The notes under the pieces are model-generated. The model ran no database searches. It had not been told where the DNA came from and was given only the letters and a program-made list of their open reading frames with translations. Both the position numbers and the translations under genes were made by a program. DNA of 29,438 nucleotides from a virus. Every line of letters starts with the position of its first letter. Positions within the stretch are counted from its first letter, which is position 1. Shown here in pieces: positions 5,853-14,932 of this stretch. Where the stretch lies: positions 1-29,438 of IMG/VR virus record IMGVR_UViG_3300017917_003094. One strand, given 5' to 3'.

Positions 5853-8800
5853 TTATGCTAAAGCTATAACTCTCAAATCTTTCATCCTTGGCACGTAAAC
5901 TTGATTGGTTGATGTCATAATTAATTTTATTCTGTATGACTTGAAGGAGGGTAAATCGTCTGCAGTAAAAGTATGTTCTTTGTATTCAATTTCTGTTGGT
6001 AAGAACCCAACATTAGTTGAGGGAGAGACATATACATCAGATAAACCATCATTATTTGCAATATCTATTATTTGTCCTCTCTCATTTAAATTGTTAAATC
6101 CTGGGAAGGGAACAAAAATAGGAATAAAATCTTCTGTTTCGCTAATTGCATAAAATGCTCTTATATTCGAATACAAATTAGTGTGAGCATTCACAAGGAT
6201 TTTTAATGAAGTTGCTGGATTTTCCAAAACAATTTCTTTTGATAGATATTGGAAAGCAGTTGGATCTTCACCTATAGTATTAACTCTATTATCTGTGGTA
6301 TAATCAGAAATAACACTATTAACCCTATTAGAAGTTAGAATTGTGCTAATTCTTTGGGTATCAATAATTGGAGTTACTCTTGAATCAGTTGAATCTAAAG
6401 TAATTCTGAGATTTAATGATTTATTTCCAGGTAAAGATGAAAGTTTATTGGTTTCATTAATTTTTGAACAAATAATTCTTGGATTTGAAAGATAATTTGT
6501 TTTATTAAGAGATACAGTTTCAAATCCTTGATCTACAAAAGGAATTTCATTTCCACTAATACTTGCTCCAGATACCGTTCTAACTTCGGCACTAATTGAA
6601 GTCCCTTGAACAGTTAGATTTTGAACCACTGGAGTTATTACTTCAAAAGGTATATTTTGGGTTGCTTTTGTATTGTACCCACCTGTTGTTTTTGTTTTAT
6701 TAATATAAAGTTTTGGATGACTTATTCCTACACTTCTATCTACTCCATTTGAACTCATATCTAATTTTATATTATAAGAATCAAAAGTAATAGGATTAGA
6801 TATTGTAACATCATCTAGATTATGAGTTTTATTAATTCTCCTTAAAGAAACTCCACCCAACTCGTACTTGTAAACTGGAGTTCCTACGGGATAATTTTTT
6901 GCAATAGTACCGTCTATAGATCTGGATATGATTCCTCCAAGAGTTCCAGTAGAAGTAGATGTATAAGAAATAATTTCATCGCCTATTAGGACATATCCGA
7001 CATTTGTCGTTGCAATTCCTACATTTTCGAAGGTTGTGAAATTTGTAACACTATCAATAGATATTGGAGAAGTTGATGTAGAATCATATGCAACAGAAAG
7101 TTTTGTTGGAACAATATCCGACTGGACATCTGAAATTGTTACATAATTTGTGTCGAAATACATTCCATGATTTTTATGATTAACTAAAATATGAAGTCCA
7201 TCGTTAACAACATTAATTTCTGAAATTTGAACGTTTCCTCCAGAAGAACTATTTAAAGTTGTAGTTAATCCCGAATTGTTAATATACTGTACCGTATTTC
7301 CTATACCAGAAATTACAAAATCACCTTGAACATTATCTAATATTAATTCACTTGTATTTGCTATAGAAACAATTGAAAGTCTCGCATTTGTTCCTAAAGA
7401 GTTGTTTCCTATAGTTCCAATTCCAAGAACATCGCCAACAACATAACCAGTTCCTGATTCTGAAATTGTCGCGGCAACAGCAACTCCATTTGTAATTGTA
7501 ATATTTGCCTTTGCATTTCTTCCAACACTAGTGATATTTGTCAAAGGAACACCGTTAAATTGATATGTTCCCGAAGATGGTGTATAACCAATTCCAGCAT
7601 TGATAATATTCAAAGTTCCTGTTGCAATACCAGCATTTCCTACATAATTTCCTGTAGCATTAGTTCCTTGTTGTAAAATAGTATTTCCTAGTGTTAATGA
7701 CGAATCTTGCAATGTTGAGCCAAGTCCAACTCGGATTGTTCTTGAATTTAAATTCAATGAATTTGGCATTAGAGTAGCAATTTCATTATTCCCTAAAGAA
7801 AGTTCTGGATTATAAAATTCAACTGATCCGTTTGAAACAAATTCTGCTCGATATAAAGTAAATTTAAGATCTTCCCACTGACTTGGTTCCCAAGTAGACG
7901 CATTTTGCGATTTAAACAATGAGCCAAGATAGGGTTGATTAGAAATAAAGGTTTGTGTAATTAAATCATTTTCACCAACTCTTGAAATATAAACACTATA
8001 TTTTGTTGATAACGATGCTAGGCATACACAATATTCTGTTCCACCCTCTAAGTAAACAGGAGATTTAAACGTAAATGTAGTTGGAACAGAGCCATCTGCA
8101 GATACGTTAACGTCAGATGGATTTAAAATAACTTCAGAAAATGGAATTACCCTTTGAGTTGGGAATCCACCTTGCATGGTTCTTAATTGGAAAGTAACTG
8201 GTATATCTAAATCATCTTTTGAACTAAAGAAAACTTCACACTTTGTTAAAAATACTCCAGTTTCATCTTCAACTAAGAATGATTGAGCTAAAGGATCGTA
8301 CCAAACAATATCAACATTTGTTCTTGTTGATGAAGAAATTGCCTGAGTTGATATGACTTGAGTTCCTGTTGTTCTAGAAGTAGCTCTCTCTTCAAATTCT
8401 CTCTTGTTTTCAATTCTTGCATTTCTTACTGAAATAATATTTTCTTGAACGGTTTCTATTGTTCCACTAGAAACAAATCCTTCTTCCGCAATAGTTGTCG
8501 CATTGTTTTGATCGTTTGAAATATTGTTGATTAAAGTAAAAACTTTATTTCCAGTTTCAAAACGAGGATTATTGGTTTGATTTGGATTTGGGATATAGAA
8601 ACTTCCAATCAAAGTAGCAGAAATGTCAGAAATTAATCTGACATCCGAAATTGTTGCTTGAGCTCCACTTGTTTGTCCAACAAGAATCATATCTGGTTCA
8701 ACCCAACCAGAGAATCCTCCTTCTGGTTGATTGGAAAGTGAGAATGTATCAATATTTAATACAGTTGATGTTGATGAATAAGTTGAAGATAACGACTGCG

Positions 8801-11800
8801 AATTATATGGGTTTATGGTAAAGACTTTTTCTGGAAGATTATACTGCCCTTCTTTATGATTTGCCTGCGCTAATCTAAAAGTAATTGAAGGGTTATTATT
8901 TTCAAAATCCAATGAAGTTAATCCAGTAGGTCTTACCCTCCCTGTCACGGTTTCTCCAACTTGGAAAACACCAGAAATCATATTAATTTCTAAAAGTTTT
9001 GGTACACAATATTTTGTTACATTTACACCATCAAAGAACGCATATAGTTGAGTTGAGGGTTTAACTTTTTTAGCAACAAATTGAACATTTCTTGATCTCA
9101 TGAATGAAATCAAATTTCTACTTACAACTCTATCTCCAACCGAAGTATTATCGAATTGTTCGGTAACTATAGTTCTATTTCCAGTTCTAGTTTGAACTCC
9201 AGTATCTCTAACTTCTCTTAAGGTATCTTTAAATACGGTTGTTGTAGATTCTGTTATCCATTCTCCACCGGTTAGATCTCCATTTCCACGTAGTCCTCTT
9301 TGTCCCCAACGACCGCCGCTATTTGTAGTTTCTGTCCTTTCTCTTGTGTTTTCTATGACTTCTTGACCAGTCCAACTAGTTTCCCAAGCATTCCAAATTG
9401 TTGGGGAAAGTCCTGTTTGAGGATCTACATTTAGTGTTCTTGAAGCCAAAGCAAGAGTTTCGGCATAGTTTCCTTCAGTATTAATAATTTTTGCTTCCAA
9501 TCTAACAGTATCTACCCAAGTATCAGATGCTGGACTGAGTTCAACTGAACCTTGCCAAAAACTAACTAGGAATGGAGTAACACTTTCTGCTCTAGTTGCA
9601 AAAGTTTGTTTTAACCATTCAACTTCGGAATAATTTAAAGTAATTGTATCTCCAGTTTTTTTAATGTTAGTTCCTTCTGGAGTAGCAAATGCCAAATCTC
9701 TATTAGGATCTACATTTGTAACAGGACCAGCAATTAAATCAATTGAATCTGTATAATGTTGAGGTCTTAATTCTTTATTTTTTATATCAATACTATTCTT
9801 AAATTCAAATGAATTTTCTTGTGCAAGAAGAGATGTGAAGTTATCAACAAAAAATCCTGATTTAAATCTATTAAGTCCAGAAGCATCTGGAACAAATAGA
9901 TTGGAAGTATTTGTTTCTAATAATGATAATGATGTATAATATTCTAAAGTTCTAATTCTATTCTCAAGTTGTTTAATATCAACCATTCTATATCTTTTAT
10001 GTTCTAAGAAAGTTATAGAAGATTGTGACACATCATAAAGATATGGTGGTAGAGAAATTGACGCTATTTCTAGAGCATCATCAACAGACACTGGTTTTTC
10101 TGGTTTTTCTGATGGTGTTCCATATTTTACTTGGAATTTTCCATCTTTAGTCAAATAGACTCTATCAATTCTTCCTAAGTAGAAAGAGAAATTAGTTATG
10201 ATAGATTCATTAGAAGCTAAAATATTTGCAGCAGAATTTCCGGAAGAATTAAAAGTTCTCCCATAAAATTCTAATGGTGATGGAGAACTTTCTAAAGTAG
10301 TATAAGGAGAAACTCTTGGTCTGATGTCGATAATATCAGTATTTCTAGTAGAATTTACTGTCTGTATCTCTCTTATATAATCAAAACCAGAATAAGACTC
10401 TACAGTTGTTATATCTCCATCATCTGTAGATTGATAATAACCATTTGAAAAATATATTTTTAATTTTCTAGATGCCTCTTTAAAACCAGATTTTCTATTG
10501 ATTACTCCATAGTCATAAAAAGAAGCATTTTGTCCATTGGAATATGTATAATTAAAGGAAACATTGATACTTGTAGTATTTAAAGTCGTAACAACTGCTT
10601 GAATATTAGATTCAGAAAATACTATAACTTCTCCTTCTTTAAAGTTTGTATTATTTTTAATAATAAAAGTAATTTGAGAGTCTGTAATTCTTTCCGCACA
10701 AATAGCAACAGCTCCACTTGTTTGTCCTGTTAAAATTTCGCCAATTATTATGTCAGATGTTTTTCCTGTAGGACCTGTAATGGAAGACAATTCCATTGTA
10801 GGAGCTGATGGACTTGAAATATCTGTAGATTCATATATTGCATGAATTTCTATAATATCTGGAGAATTTAGTGAAATATTTTCATCTTGAACTCTTGTTC
10901 CATATGGGTATTTTCCATAAGTTAGTCCATCATTTAGTGTAGTGGAACCAATGCCAGAGGATGAATACTTTGATTTATCAATTGTAAGGGTATTAACTCT
11001 ATTTTTAATTTTTATTTTTGACTTTGGTTTAATTTTTTTGAGAGTCGCAATTAATGTAGCATTAGTGCCATCTGTGCCTAAATTATAAATTTGAATCTGA
11101 GATGAACTATTAGTTATAGAAACTTTATCTGCAGTTAATGGTTCTGTTGTTCCATCAGATCGTATTAAGAGATATCTTTCTGAATCAAAAGGTAAAAATG
11201 TCTCATTAGTCCCAGCAAGAACATTTGTAGATAATTGATTTCCGGAAATATTAACAGAGTAAGATTTTCTAATTGTTAAAGATGCATCAGTCAAATCAAC
11301 TGAAGATACATTTGATTTTGGTAAAATAGTGTAGTATGAATTATCTGAAGAACTTTCGAGATTTGTTGTTATTAATTTTAAATCTGATACTTGTAAAGTC
11401 GAAGATGGCAACATTCCTTGGCAAATTCCAGATACTGTTGTGATACCAGAAATTGTTACTAGGGTTGCTCCAACACTCACAACTGAAGCAAACACTGGAT
11501 CTGGTGAAATTTGATTACTAAACTTCAACAGATTATTTGGTTTTAATTTGGAAGTAAATATGGGATTAGTGCTGGTTATTGTACTAATTCCAAGAGAATT
11601 ATATGCACTTATAGTTGCAATACCAATTGTAAAAGATTCGGATTGAATTGTATCTGCAGAAAAAGTAGCAGCGGTTCCAACTCTACTAAAAACAGATTGT
11701 ACATCAGATATACTATAAGATGTTACTGCAATTGCTACTCTTGTATTTTCAATTCCATCAAATATAAATGGTTCATTTGTTGAAAATTGTCCTGTTTTTT

Positions 11801-13337
11801 CGTATACAGTTAAAGCAGTTCCGGCAGAAACGGAACTTTTAAGAAAAGCAGTGGCTCCACTATATTTTCCTTTTATAAAAGTGGGAGTTGATAATGTTAT
11901 TGGTTCATTAAGAGTGATTTCAGTTATTGTCTGAATATCATATAAAGAAATATTCCATTCATTCAATTGTGGATTATTAGAATTATATGATCCAGAATCT
12001 AATTTGAAATCATATACTCTAGCAACACCTATTTCTTTACCTGCTTTTAAAGTAGAAGAAGTTCCAACTCTAGCATTTCTTAAACTTAAAATATAAGTAT
12101 TTCCTATGCCAGTTATAGGCGCCCCATAAACTCTGTTAAGTTTAAGGGTAGATCCTGTATTATAATTTATTGCCTGATTGCTTAAAGTTTTTGTTGTTCT
12201 TGGTTTTGGTACATCTAAAAATGTTGGACTGATTGTTTCTATTTCATACCCTCTTACAAATGCTTTACCCGGAGAAACTTGATATAAAGCTAAATCTTCA
12301 GATGGTGATTGTCCACCATATGTCTGTTGATTTATATTAAAAATACCTCTATTACCCAGATTGTTATTAAGAGACTCTTTTGCCGAGATATCAAATGGTG
12401 TTATATAATAATCTCCAGATTCCGAATAAGTTCTCCTGGCAAGTTCATCTTCTAATATACTATAATCCGTTGTCTTTTTTTGAGATCTTAGTACGCCATT
12501 GTTTATAGTCGCTAATTCTACAAAGTTATTATCATCAAAATCATCTAAACTTTTTTTGAAAAGAGAAGTTGTAATTTTAAGTCTATCTGCACCAGGGGCA
12601 GAATAATTGTTAAAACCACTTGAATTATCGTTTAAAGACAAGTCTTCGTCAGAATTAACAATTTTTTCAGTGATTAGCAATCCAACTCTATAACTAGGTT
12701 TATTTCCATATTGATCTAAAAGAATAGTTTCATCGCTAACATTTAAAAATTGACCTTTAGCAAAGTATATTCCGTTTGAAATAGAAAATGCTGAGCCAAT
12801 AGAAGTTGCATTTAATGCAATAGTTGTAGCGAAAGCTTCTCCTGATGCAATAATTGTATTTGCTGAAGATATCGTGATATTTGATGATAATAATTCACCG
12901 TCAGAAAATTGGAAGGTTGAATTGTCCTGGGAATTTGATCCCAAATAACTGACATAAAGTGTCGTATTTCCCCTGTCCGATTCTGTTGATAAAATTATTT
13001 TATCAACGACAGCTGTTATTCCCGATGTTAATCCAGTAATTTTTGCTCCAATTAATTGATTGATATAATCTGAAATTGGAATTCCCAGATAATTATTTTC
13101 AAGTTCTACTGCATAGTACGTAGAGCTATACGCAGTATTTCCTGGAATTACTTTTGCACCTTCTTTGAAGAAGTGTTGCCCAAATTTTTCAATTTGATTT
13201 TGGAGAATCGACTGTAATGTTGTTAATTCTCTTGCCTGAACAGGATATCCTGGTTTGAAAAGAACTTTATAATAGTCATTGTTTGCATCAAAATCATCAA
13301 AATATGGTGCTACATTGAGATTTGTTTCTTGTGACAT
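5853..13337 (-). CDS. DUF4815-type giant virion structural protein in the gp10 position (2494 aa)
   Basis: This protein sits where T4 has gp10 to gp12. Its N-terminus (NLNVAPYFDDFDANNDYYKV, then GYPVQARELTTLQSILQNQI) is typical of DUF4815 phage proteins, a virion family with baseplate or fibre roles. Further landmarks are SPGKAFVRGYEIET near residues 350-365, FYLGRIDRVYLTKDGKF and YGTPSEKPEKPV near 1050-1080, and KRYRMVDIKQLENRIRTLEY near 1113. A conserved-looking later segment starts DPLAQSFLVEDETG near 1680 and runs through YLGSLFKSQNASTW and LYRAEF to about 1835. GxGY-type repeats lie around 1900-1980 and a GDEIISYTS...RSIDGT module around 2110-2160. The C-terminus ends YVPRMKDLRVIALA. It probably forms a baseplate appendage or short fibre. 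I left the symbol blank because homology to T4 gp10 itself is not visible to me. AAAGAATTATG gives a weak ribosome site. Confidence 0.8.
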   Translation of the reverse strand: MSQETNLNVAPYFDDFDANNDYYKVLFKPGYPVQARELTTLQSILQNQIEKFGQHFFKEGAKVIPGNTAYSSTYYAVELENNYLGIPISDYINQLIGAKITGLTSGITAVVDKIILSTESDRGNTTLYVSYLGSNSQDNSTFQFSDGELLSSNITISSANTIIASGEAFATTIALNATSIGSAFSISNGIYFAKGQFLNVSDETILLDQYGNKPSYRVGLLITEKIVNSDEDLSLNDNSSGFNNYSAPGADRLKITTSLFKKSLDDFDDNNFVELATINNGVLRSQKKTTDYSILEDELARRTYSESGDYYITPFDISAKESLNNNLGNRGIFNINQQTYGGQSPSEDLALYQVSPGKAFVRGYEIETISPTFLDVPKPRTTKTLSNQAINYNTGSTLKLNRVYGAPITGIGNTYILSLRNARVGTSSTLKAGKEIGVARVYDFKLDSGSYNSNNPQLNEWNISLYDIQTITEITLNEPITLSTPTFIKGKYSGATAFLKSSVSAGTALTVYEKTGQFSTNEPFIFDGIENTRVAIAVTSYSISDVQSVFSRVGTAATFSADTIQSESFTIGIATISAYNSLGISTITSTNPIFTSKLKPNNLLKFSNQISPDPVFASVVSVGATLVTISGITTVSGICQGMLPSSTLQVSDLKLITTNLESSSDNSYYTILPKSNVSSVDLTDASLTIRKSYSVNISGNQLSTNVLAGTNETFLPFDSERYLLIRSDGTTEPLTADKVSITNSSSQIQIYNLGTDGTNATLIATLKKIKPKSKIKIKNRVNTLTIDKSKYSSSGIGSTTLNDGLTYGKYPYGTRVQDENISLNSPDIIEIHAIYESTDISSPSAPTMELSSITGPTGKTSDIIIGEILTGQTSGAVAICAERITDSQITFIIKNNTNFKEGEVIVFSESNIQAVVTTLNTTSINVSFNYTYSNGQNASFYDYGVINRKSGFKEASRKLKIYFSNGYYQSTDDGDITTVESYSGFDYIREIQTVNSTRNTDIIDIRPRVSPYTTLESSPSPLEFYGRTFNSSGNSAANILASNESIITNFSFYLGRIDRVYLTKDGKFQVKYGTPSEKPEKPVSVDDALEIASISLPPYLYDVSQSSITFLEHKRYRMVDIKQLENRIRTLEYYTSLSLLETNTSNLFVPDASGLNRFKSGFFVDNFTSLLAQENSFEFKNSIDIKNKELRPQHYTDSIDLIAGPVTNVDPNRDLAFATPEGTNIKKTGDTITLNYSEVEWLKQTFATRAESVTPFLVSFWQGSVELSPASDTWVDTVRLEAKIINTEGNYAETLALASRTLNVDPQTGLSPTIWNAWETSWTGQEVIENTRERTETTNSGGRWGQRGLRGNGDLTGGEWITESTTTVFKDTLREVRDTGVQTRTGNRTIVTEQFDNTSVGDRVVSRNLISFMRSRNVQFVAKKVKPSTQLYAFFDGVNVTKYCVPKLLEINMISGVFQVGETVTGRVRPTGLTSLDFENNNPSITFRLAQANHKEGQYNLPEKVFTINPYNSQSLSSTYSSTSTVLNIDTFSLSNQPEGGFSGWVEPDMILVGQTSGAQATISDVRLISDISATLIGSFYIPNPNQTNNPRFETGNKVFTLINNISNDQNNATTIAEEGFVSSGTIETVQENIISVRNARIENKREFEERATSRTTGTQVISTQAISSSTRTNVDIVWYDPLAQSFLVEDETGVFLTKCEVFFSSKDDLDIPVTFQLRTMQGGFPTQRVIPFSEVILNPSDVNVSADGSVPTTFTFKSPVYLEGGTEYCVCLASLSTKYSVYISRVGENDLITQTFISNQPYLGSLFKSQNASTWEPSQWEDLKFTLYRAEFVSNGSVEFYNPELSLGNNEIATLMPNSLNLNSRTIRVGLGSTLQDSSLTLGNTILQQGTNATGNYVGNAGIATGTLNIINAGIGYTPSSGTYQFNGVPLTNITSVGRNAKANITITNGVAVAATISESGTGYVVGDVLGIGTIGNNSLGTNARLSIVSIANTSELILDNVQGDFVISGIGNTVQYINNSGLTTTLNSSSGGNVQISEINVVNDGLHILVNHKNHGMYFDTNYVTISDVQSDIVPTKLSVAYDSTSTSPISIDSVTNFTTFENVGIATTNVGYVLIGDEIISYTSTSTGTLGGIISRSIDGTIAKNYPVGTPVYKYELGGVSLRRINKTHNLDDVTISNPITFDSYNIKLDMSSNGVDRSVGISHPKLYINKTKTTGGYNTKATQNIPFEVITPVVQNLTVQGTSISAEVRTVSGASISGNEIPFVDQGFETVSLNKTNYLSNPRIICSKINETNKLSSLPGNKSLNLRITLDSTDSRVTPIIDTQRISTILTSNRVNSVISDYTTDNRVNTIGEDPTAFQYLSKEIVLENPATSLKILVNAHTNLYSNIRAFYAISETEDFIPIFVPFPGFNNLNERGQIIDIANNDGLSDVYVSPSTNVGFLPTEIEYKEHTFTADDLPSFKSYRIKLIMTSTNQVYVPRMKDLRVIALA

Positions 13338-13343
13338 AATTCT

Positions 13344-14903
13344 TTAGAACTGCAAAATGACTTTGATATCTTCTTTTTGACTTGTTGATCTTGTGATAGA
13401 AGGTCTATTATCCACATAAATGATATTTCCAGAATATTTTTTAACTTCTGGTTGTGCTACACCATTAGTGAATGATTGACCAAGATAATATTTCCTACTA
13501 TTTATTACAGTTGAAACACCCGTAAATGATGTTTGTATTGCTAAAGTTGTAGAGCCGCCAATAATGTTTATAGAACCGCCACTTGCTGGCGATGCAGTAA
13601 AACGATTTAATTGGAATCCATATATTGGGGAAGTATTTTGTGTTCCATCAGTATTAAATCCAGATAATGTCCTATCTTGCCAATATTTAAGAACACCAGT
13701 GTTACTATCATAAGAAACTACTCTACCCACAGCAGTAGATCCAACACCAATCGTTTGTGTGATAAAAGAATCTGCGGTAAATGTTGCTGAGCTATATCCA
13801 GCTCCAATTAATTTTAAAGCATAAACTGCACTTGCTTTATCTAAATTAAGATTTTCTGTAGAATCATATGCCTTTGGATTTTCAACTATTCCAATCCTTG
13901 CAATTTGATTTCCAGTTATGAAATCGGGATTTTTATCATCGTTTTCAATACGAGAATACACTAAAGCATTTCTAGCCCCAAGTTCTCGATAAATGTCAGC
14001 ACCGTGTCCACCCTCAGGTGGAATTATTACATTAAATACTGGTGATGTTGTTCCTGTTGGAACATTTCCACCAACTAAGTCAACTGTTCCATAAGTATAT
14101 CCAGAACCACCGGAAGAAATAGTAACAGACTCAACTTTTGAGCTACTATTGACAACAATTGTTGCTTCTGCTCCGGTTCCATCACCTTTAATCGGAACTC
14201 TTGTATAAATTCTGTTAGCAGTTCCTACTCCAATCCCTCTATTCGTAATAGTTACAATTTTTAATTGTCCACCTAAGGATGCATTATTTCTAACAGAAGC
14301 ATTATTGGTATCTGTTTCCCAGTCTGTTGGAACTGGCATAAAATTTGTAGAATCAAATTTTACAATATCGCTTGGTTTTATTGTATACAAATATTTCCAT
14401 ATATACCCATCACCACTAGTTCCAGCTTCTCTTGGTTCTAAATCTGTAAATGTTGGCTCATCTAAAGACGCTCTACCAGATGGATTTTCTGGATTAGTTC
14501 CATTTTGAAGACAAATATAAACCTTGTAATCAGAATTTACAACATAATAATTTGCTTCGTACAAACTAGTAGCATTTGATGGTTTTGATTGTTTGCCAGG
14601 ATTTCCGCTAATATCATGGCGATACATATCATAAGTTATCCCAGACTGCCAAGTTATTTTTCTAATAACTTGTTTTACATCTGAAGAACTAACCTTTTTA
14701 AGAGCAATCATGGTGTCCCAATAATTGTTCTCCTCATCAAAATTATCTCTAGGATCTGGAGGTGATGTGTCCCAAGTTGAACTTACTTGAGATGCGTTTG
14801 GCAATCCAACAAAAGTGTAATATGAATTGCTAGTCGATGCTACACTAGCAATAAATTCTTTTGCATTTAATATACGAAACTGATCAGTTATAATTGCTGA
14901 CAT
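13344..14903 (-). CDS. 8: baseplate wedge subunit gp8
   Basis: The 519-aa product resembles T4 gp8 (334 aa), a dimeric wedge protein that contacts gp6, gp7 and gp10. N-terminal landmarks are ITDQFRILNAKEF, YYTFVGLPN and WDTMIALKKV (residues 5-70). DGYIWKYLYTIKPSD near residue 163 parallels the DGYVWEYLFEIPPD motif I recall from T4 gp8, which makes the call specific. The protein is longer than T4 gp8. At least part of the extra length is a glycine-rich insertion around residues 215-285 (TITNRGIGVG, GDGTGAEATIVV, SSGGSGYTYG) of the same repeat type seen in gp14 and gp7. Its start follows the gp7 stop by 25 bases and a CTAAATA-type element lies in that gap. The stop is 6 bases before the next start. 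No clear Shine-Dalgarno precedes the ATG. Confidence 0.88.
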   Translation of the reverse strand: MSAIITDQFRILNAKEFIASVASTSNSYYTFVGLPNASQVSSTWDTSPPDPRDNFDEENNYWDTMIALKKVSSSDVKQVIRKITWQSGITYDMYRHDISGNPGKQSKPSNATSLYEANYYVVNSDYKVYICLQNGTNPENPSGRASLDEPTFTDLEPREAGTSGDGYIWKYLYTIKPSDIVKFDSTNFMPVPTDWETDTNNASVRNNASLGGQLKIVTITNRGIGVGTANRIYTRVPIKGDGTGAEATIVVNSSSKVESVTISSGGSGYTYGTVDLVGGNVPTGTTSPVFNVIIPPEGGHGADIYRELGARNALVYSRIENDDKNPDFITGNQIARIGIVENPKAYDSTENLNLDKASAVYALKLIGAGYSSATFTADSFITQTIGVGSTAVGRVVSYDSNTGVLKYWQDRTLSGFNTDGTQNTSPIYGFQLNRFTASPASGGSINIIGGSTTLAIQTSFTGVSTVINSRKYYLGQSFTNGVAQPEVKKYSGNIIYVDNRPSITRSTSQKEDIKVILQF

Positions 14904-14921
14904 TTTACGGAGTTTTTTATC

Positions 14922-14932
14922 TATTTATTTAG
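14922..14932 (-). promoter_or_regulatory. T4-type late promoter candidate upstream of gp8
   Basis: The minus strand reads CTAAATAAATA across the TAA stop of the gp7-position gene. It contains CTAAATA (14926-14932), which I recall as a variant used by marine T4-like phages, and the related TAAATAAATA. It ends about 19-23 bases before the gp8 ATG. This would let gp8 and the DUF4815 gene be transcribed independently of the 12-kb gene in front. Confidence 0.5.

Noticed and set aside
13499-13506. AATAAATA inside gp8, about 160 bases before the DUF4815 gene, as a promoter
   Set aside because: It lies in coding sequence, at a distance unlike the gap elements, and such octamers are expected by chance in AT-rich DNA.
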